Source: Robiginitalea aurantiaca (GTDB lineage: Bacteria; Bacteroidota; Bacteroidia; Flavobacteriales; Flavobacteriaceae). From it: a stretch of DNA of 64,000 nt. Location of the stretch: contig NZ_JAUDUY010000001.1 in NCBI RefSeq assembly GCF_030380815.1, forward strand, positions 124,001 through 188,000. The letters run 5' to 3'. The notes beneath the pieces were generated by a model. It had not been told where the DNA came from. It saw only the letters and a list, made by a program, of their open reading frames with translations, and did not search any database. Positions 62,444 to 64,000 of this stretch are shown piece after piece; position 1 is the first letter of the stretch, and each line of letters begins with the position of its first letter. The position numbers and the translations under genes are program-made.

Positions 62444-63544
62444 ATGAGTGCCAATTACACTAAGATTAAACTACTCCTTGTAGTTTTCATTTTTGCAGCA
62501 GTTAATGCCTGTAAGGACAAATCTCCCGAAAAACCACTTAAGCCACTAAACGCAGACTTAATAGAAGTAGCAGATAGTATTTCTGTATTAATGAACACTT
62601 TTCATTATAACCCCAAAGAGTTAACCACAGATAAATACCTGCAATTAGAAAAAGAGGTGAAAAACCTTGCAGAAACTGCTCAAACTAAAGAAGAGTTTAT
62701 TAGGGAGTATAATTTGTTATGGCAAAATGGTCCTTTCTCGCATGTGCGTCTGGATAACATGAAACAGCCAGCTCAGGAAATAGCAAAATTCATTGATACC
62801 CTGAGAGTGGGCGATCAAAGCGTGTCGTTGGAATGGATGGAGAATACGGCCATTTTGACGGTAAATACGATGATGGGTGTGGATACGAAAGAAAGGGTGG
62901 AAGACGCCTATAAAGAGATTGACAAGAGGGACATTGAATATCTCATTGTAGACCTGAGAAATAACGATGGGGGAACTTTTGCCGGGATCCCACTTATAGC
63001 CCATCTGATCTCGGATCCACTGGAAATAGGCGTATTTGTTTCACAGAAATGGTGGAACAGTAACTCAAACCCTCCAATTAAGGAGAATACCCTGGGCCTC
63101 ACACCATGGCAGGGATGGTCGATTCAAACTTTCTGGAATGACGCACAAGAGAATCCGCTTACCCGGCTCCAAATCCAGCCGATGGCTCCACGTTTCGATG
63201 GGCAGGTGTATGTTTTGATCAGTGATAACGCCTTTAGTGCGGCCGAGTTAACATCCGATGGCTTGGCCAATATAGAGAATGTATCGCTTATAGGAGAAAC
63301 CACTGGCGGGGAAGTACTTTCCCAAAAGATGTATGATCTGCCAATGGATATGCAACTATCAATTCCTATTGCCGATTACTATTCTTTTCGAATAGGCAGA
63401 ATCGAAGGCCAGGGAGTGAGTCCCGATATAGAAATAGATCCTCGGGTGGCAAAGGATCTCGCGATATCTTTAACAAACGGAGTGAATCTGGAAGATGCCG
63501 TAACAAAAGCTAAAGACGATCTAAAAAATATGTCAAAAAATTAA
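62444..63544 (+). CDS. S41-family serine peptidase, lipoprotein
   Basis: A 366-residue predicted lipoprotein (LLVVFIFAAVNAC, Cys23) of the S41 (C-terminal processing/tricorn-core) peptidase family. Catalytic-region motifs: YLIVDLRNNDGGTFAGIPLI, VYVLISDNAFSAAELTSDGL with the nucleophile Ser265, and LIGETTGGEVLSQK. The lysine or glutamate partner is not certain. No PDZ domain is visible; the N-terminal helical part (about 35-110) is typical of the short Bacteroidota type. It lies between exonuclease fragments 2 and 3, downstream of a TPR remnant. Confidence 0.9.
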   Translation: MSANYTKIKLLLVVFIFAAVNACKDKSPEKPLKPLNADLIEVADSISVLMNTFHYNPKELTTDKYLQLEKEVKNLAETAQTKEEFIREYNLLWQNGPFSHVRLDNMKQPAQEIAKFIDTLRVGDQSVSLEWMENTAILTVNTMMGVDTKERVEDAYKEIDKRDIEYLIVDLRNNDGGTFAGIPLIAHLISDPLEIGVFVSQKWWNSNSNPPIKENTLGLTPWQGWSIQTFWNDAQENPLTRLQIQPMAPRFDGQVYVLISDNAFSAAELTSDGLANIENVSLIGETTGGEVLSQKMYDLPMDMQLSIPIADYYSFRIGRIEGQGVSPDIEIDPRVAKDLAISLTNGVNLEDAVTKAKDDLKNMSKN

Positions 63545-63651
63545 GTTTTTAAGCGAGTAAAACATAATTAGGTTTAGGACAGCTACATTCTTGTTATCTA
63601 CCCTGACAAGGCAATCTTATTCAGATAGAATTTGCCGCCCTGCAATTTGTT

Positions 63652-63776
63652 TATGAAAAAAAGGCCTGGATCGCATTATTCAATACTGCGAACAGGATGT
63701 GATTACCGTGGCCCAGATCATTTTAAGGCTGCGGAATGAGGAATTGTGGACGGAAGCCGAAATAGTCTATATTTAG
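63652..63776 (+). pseudogene. Detached C-terminal fragment of the 3'-5' exonuclease (copy 3)
   Basis: GLDRIIQYCEQDVITVAQII, then LRLRNEELWTEAEIVYI and TAG: 37 codons colinear with residues 201-237 of the intact gene. Upstream, TATGAAAAA fits YEEK if one base is missing from the A run (63656-63662), a frameshift. It shares CCGTGGCCCAGATCATTTTA with copy 2, so copies 2 and 3 are closer to each other than to copy 1 in that stretch. Non-functional alone. Confidence 0.8.
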
Positions 63777-64000
63777 AAGTATTCCACCAGACCGTGAATT
63801 GTTCTTCACAAATAAATCATCAATTACTACAATATAAAAAGAGATCTGAGGTCTAAATGAATCGAGCAAGTCTGTAACATTGCTCCCCGTTAAACGTCAT
63901 AACTTAAAACCAACTATAAAGTCAAACAAGATTGAGTACAAAAAGCTCCAGGCCTAAATCATTGACGGATTACAGAATCAACATAAAAATCAAACTAGCC
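63777..64000. other. AT-rich stretch without recognised genes
   Basis: 224 bp to the window edge with no frame of convincing length or motif on either strand. It contains CACAAATAAATC (63807-63818), also found at 61808-61819 before copy 2; this could be chance. Nothing further supported. Confidence 0.6.

Noticed and set aside
61808-63818. CACAAATAAATC present at 61808-61819 and 63807-63818, near fragments 2 and 3
   Set aside because: A 12-base AT-rich word can recur by chance in several kilobases; positions relative to the fragments differ (before one, after the other).
1-64000. CRISPR arrays, insertion sequences, phage genes, restriction or abortive-infection systems
   Set aside because: Looked for along both strands; no regularly spaced repeats, transposase, integrase, phage structural or recognisable defence genes were found.

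Overview
The window is chromosomal DNA from a member of the Bacteroidota, most likely a marine Flavobacteriaceae species. Evidence for this: a GldH gliding lipoprotein next to RicT; the flippase-dut-TPR-DUF4292-EnvC gene chain; menaquinone-type three-gene succinate dehydrogenase; DUF2721, DUF4421 and DUF1460 proteins; many promoters with the Bacteroidota -7 box TAnnTTTG; few Shine-Dalgarno sites; and roughly half G+C by eye. No rRNA, intact tRNA, CRISPR array, transposase or integrase was seen.

Layout. 1-6.2 kb: the 3' part of atpG, a lipoprotein, then a tightly overlapping operon (flippase, dUTPase, TPR protein, DUF4292 lipoprotein, EnvC-like murein hydrolase activator). 6.2-16 kb: acyl-CoA thioesterase, HU/SPOR protein, dprA, trpS, an acyltransferase, an ECF sigma factor with a membrane partner carrying a beta-barrel-like domain, recA, and trhO. 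16.1-21.5 kb: ricT, gldH, a bifunctional penicillin-binding protein, and the two subunits of a 3-oxoacid CoA-transferase. 21.6-28.8 kb: a 35-residue small ORF with its own terminator, a GNAT acetyltransferase, a serine hydrolase, an aminotransferase, sdhCAB and DUF2721. 28.8-43.5 kb: mostly exported or membrane proteins (two giant BNR/sortilin-like repeat proteins, a proline peptidase, an Ig-like protein, a RidA-like lipoprotein, a DmpA-type peptidase, a MATE transporter, gamma-glutamyltransferase). 43.6-57.3 kb: heme biosynthesis (hemH, then hemA-hemC-hemD-hemE-DUF4421-hemF-phzF-hemB) with an AraC regulator divergent from hemA. 57.5-60 kb: a CNNM/CBS membrane protein, a DNA methyltransferase for alkylated bases, and a DEDD 3'-5' exonuclease. 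60-64 kb: an AT-richer accessory end.

Most of the window is conserved core chromosome. The unusual part is the right end. The C-terminal segment of the exonuclease gene occurs three times: once in the full gene and twice as detached, colinear 3' fragments. Between them lie accessory genes (AraC regulator, SnoaL-like protein, S41 peptidase) and small gene tails. This looks like repeated insertion or recombination at the 3' end of one gene, without a visible recombinase. Other items worth checking are a possible structured small RNA or attenuator between recA and trhO, the 35-residue ORF, three genes whose -7 boxes sit 5 nt before ATG (leaderless mRNAs), an Ig-like domain apparently split by a large inserted domain, and a secreted RidA-like protein lacking the usual catalytic arginine.
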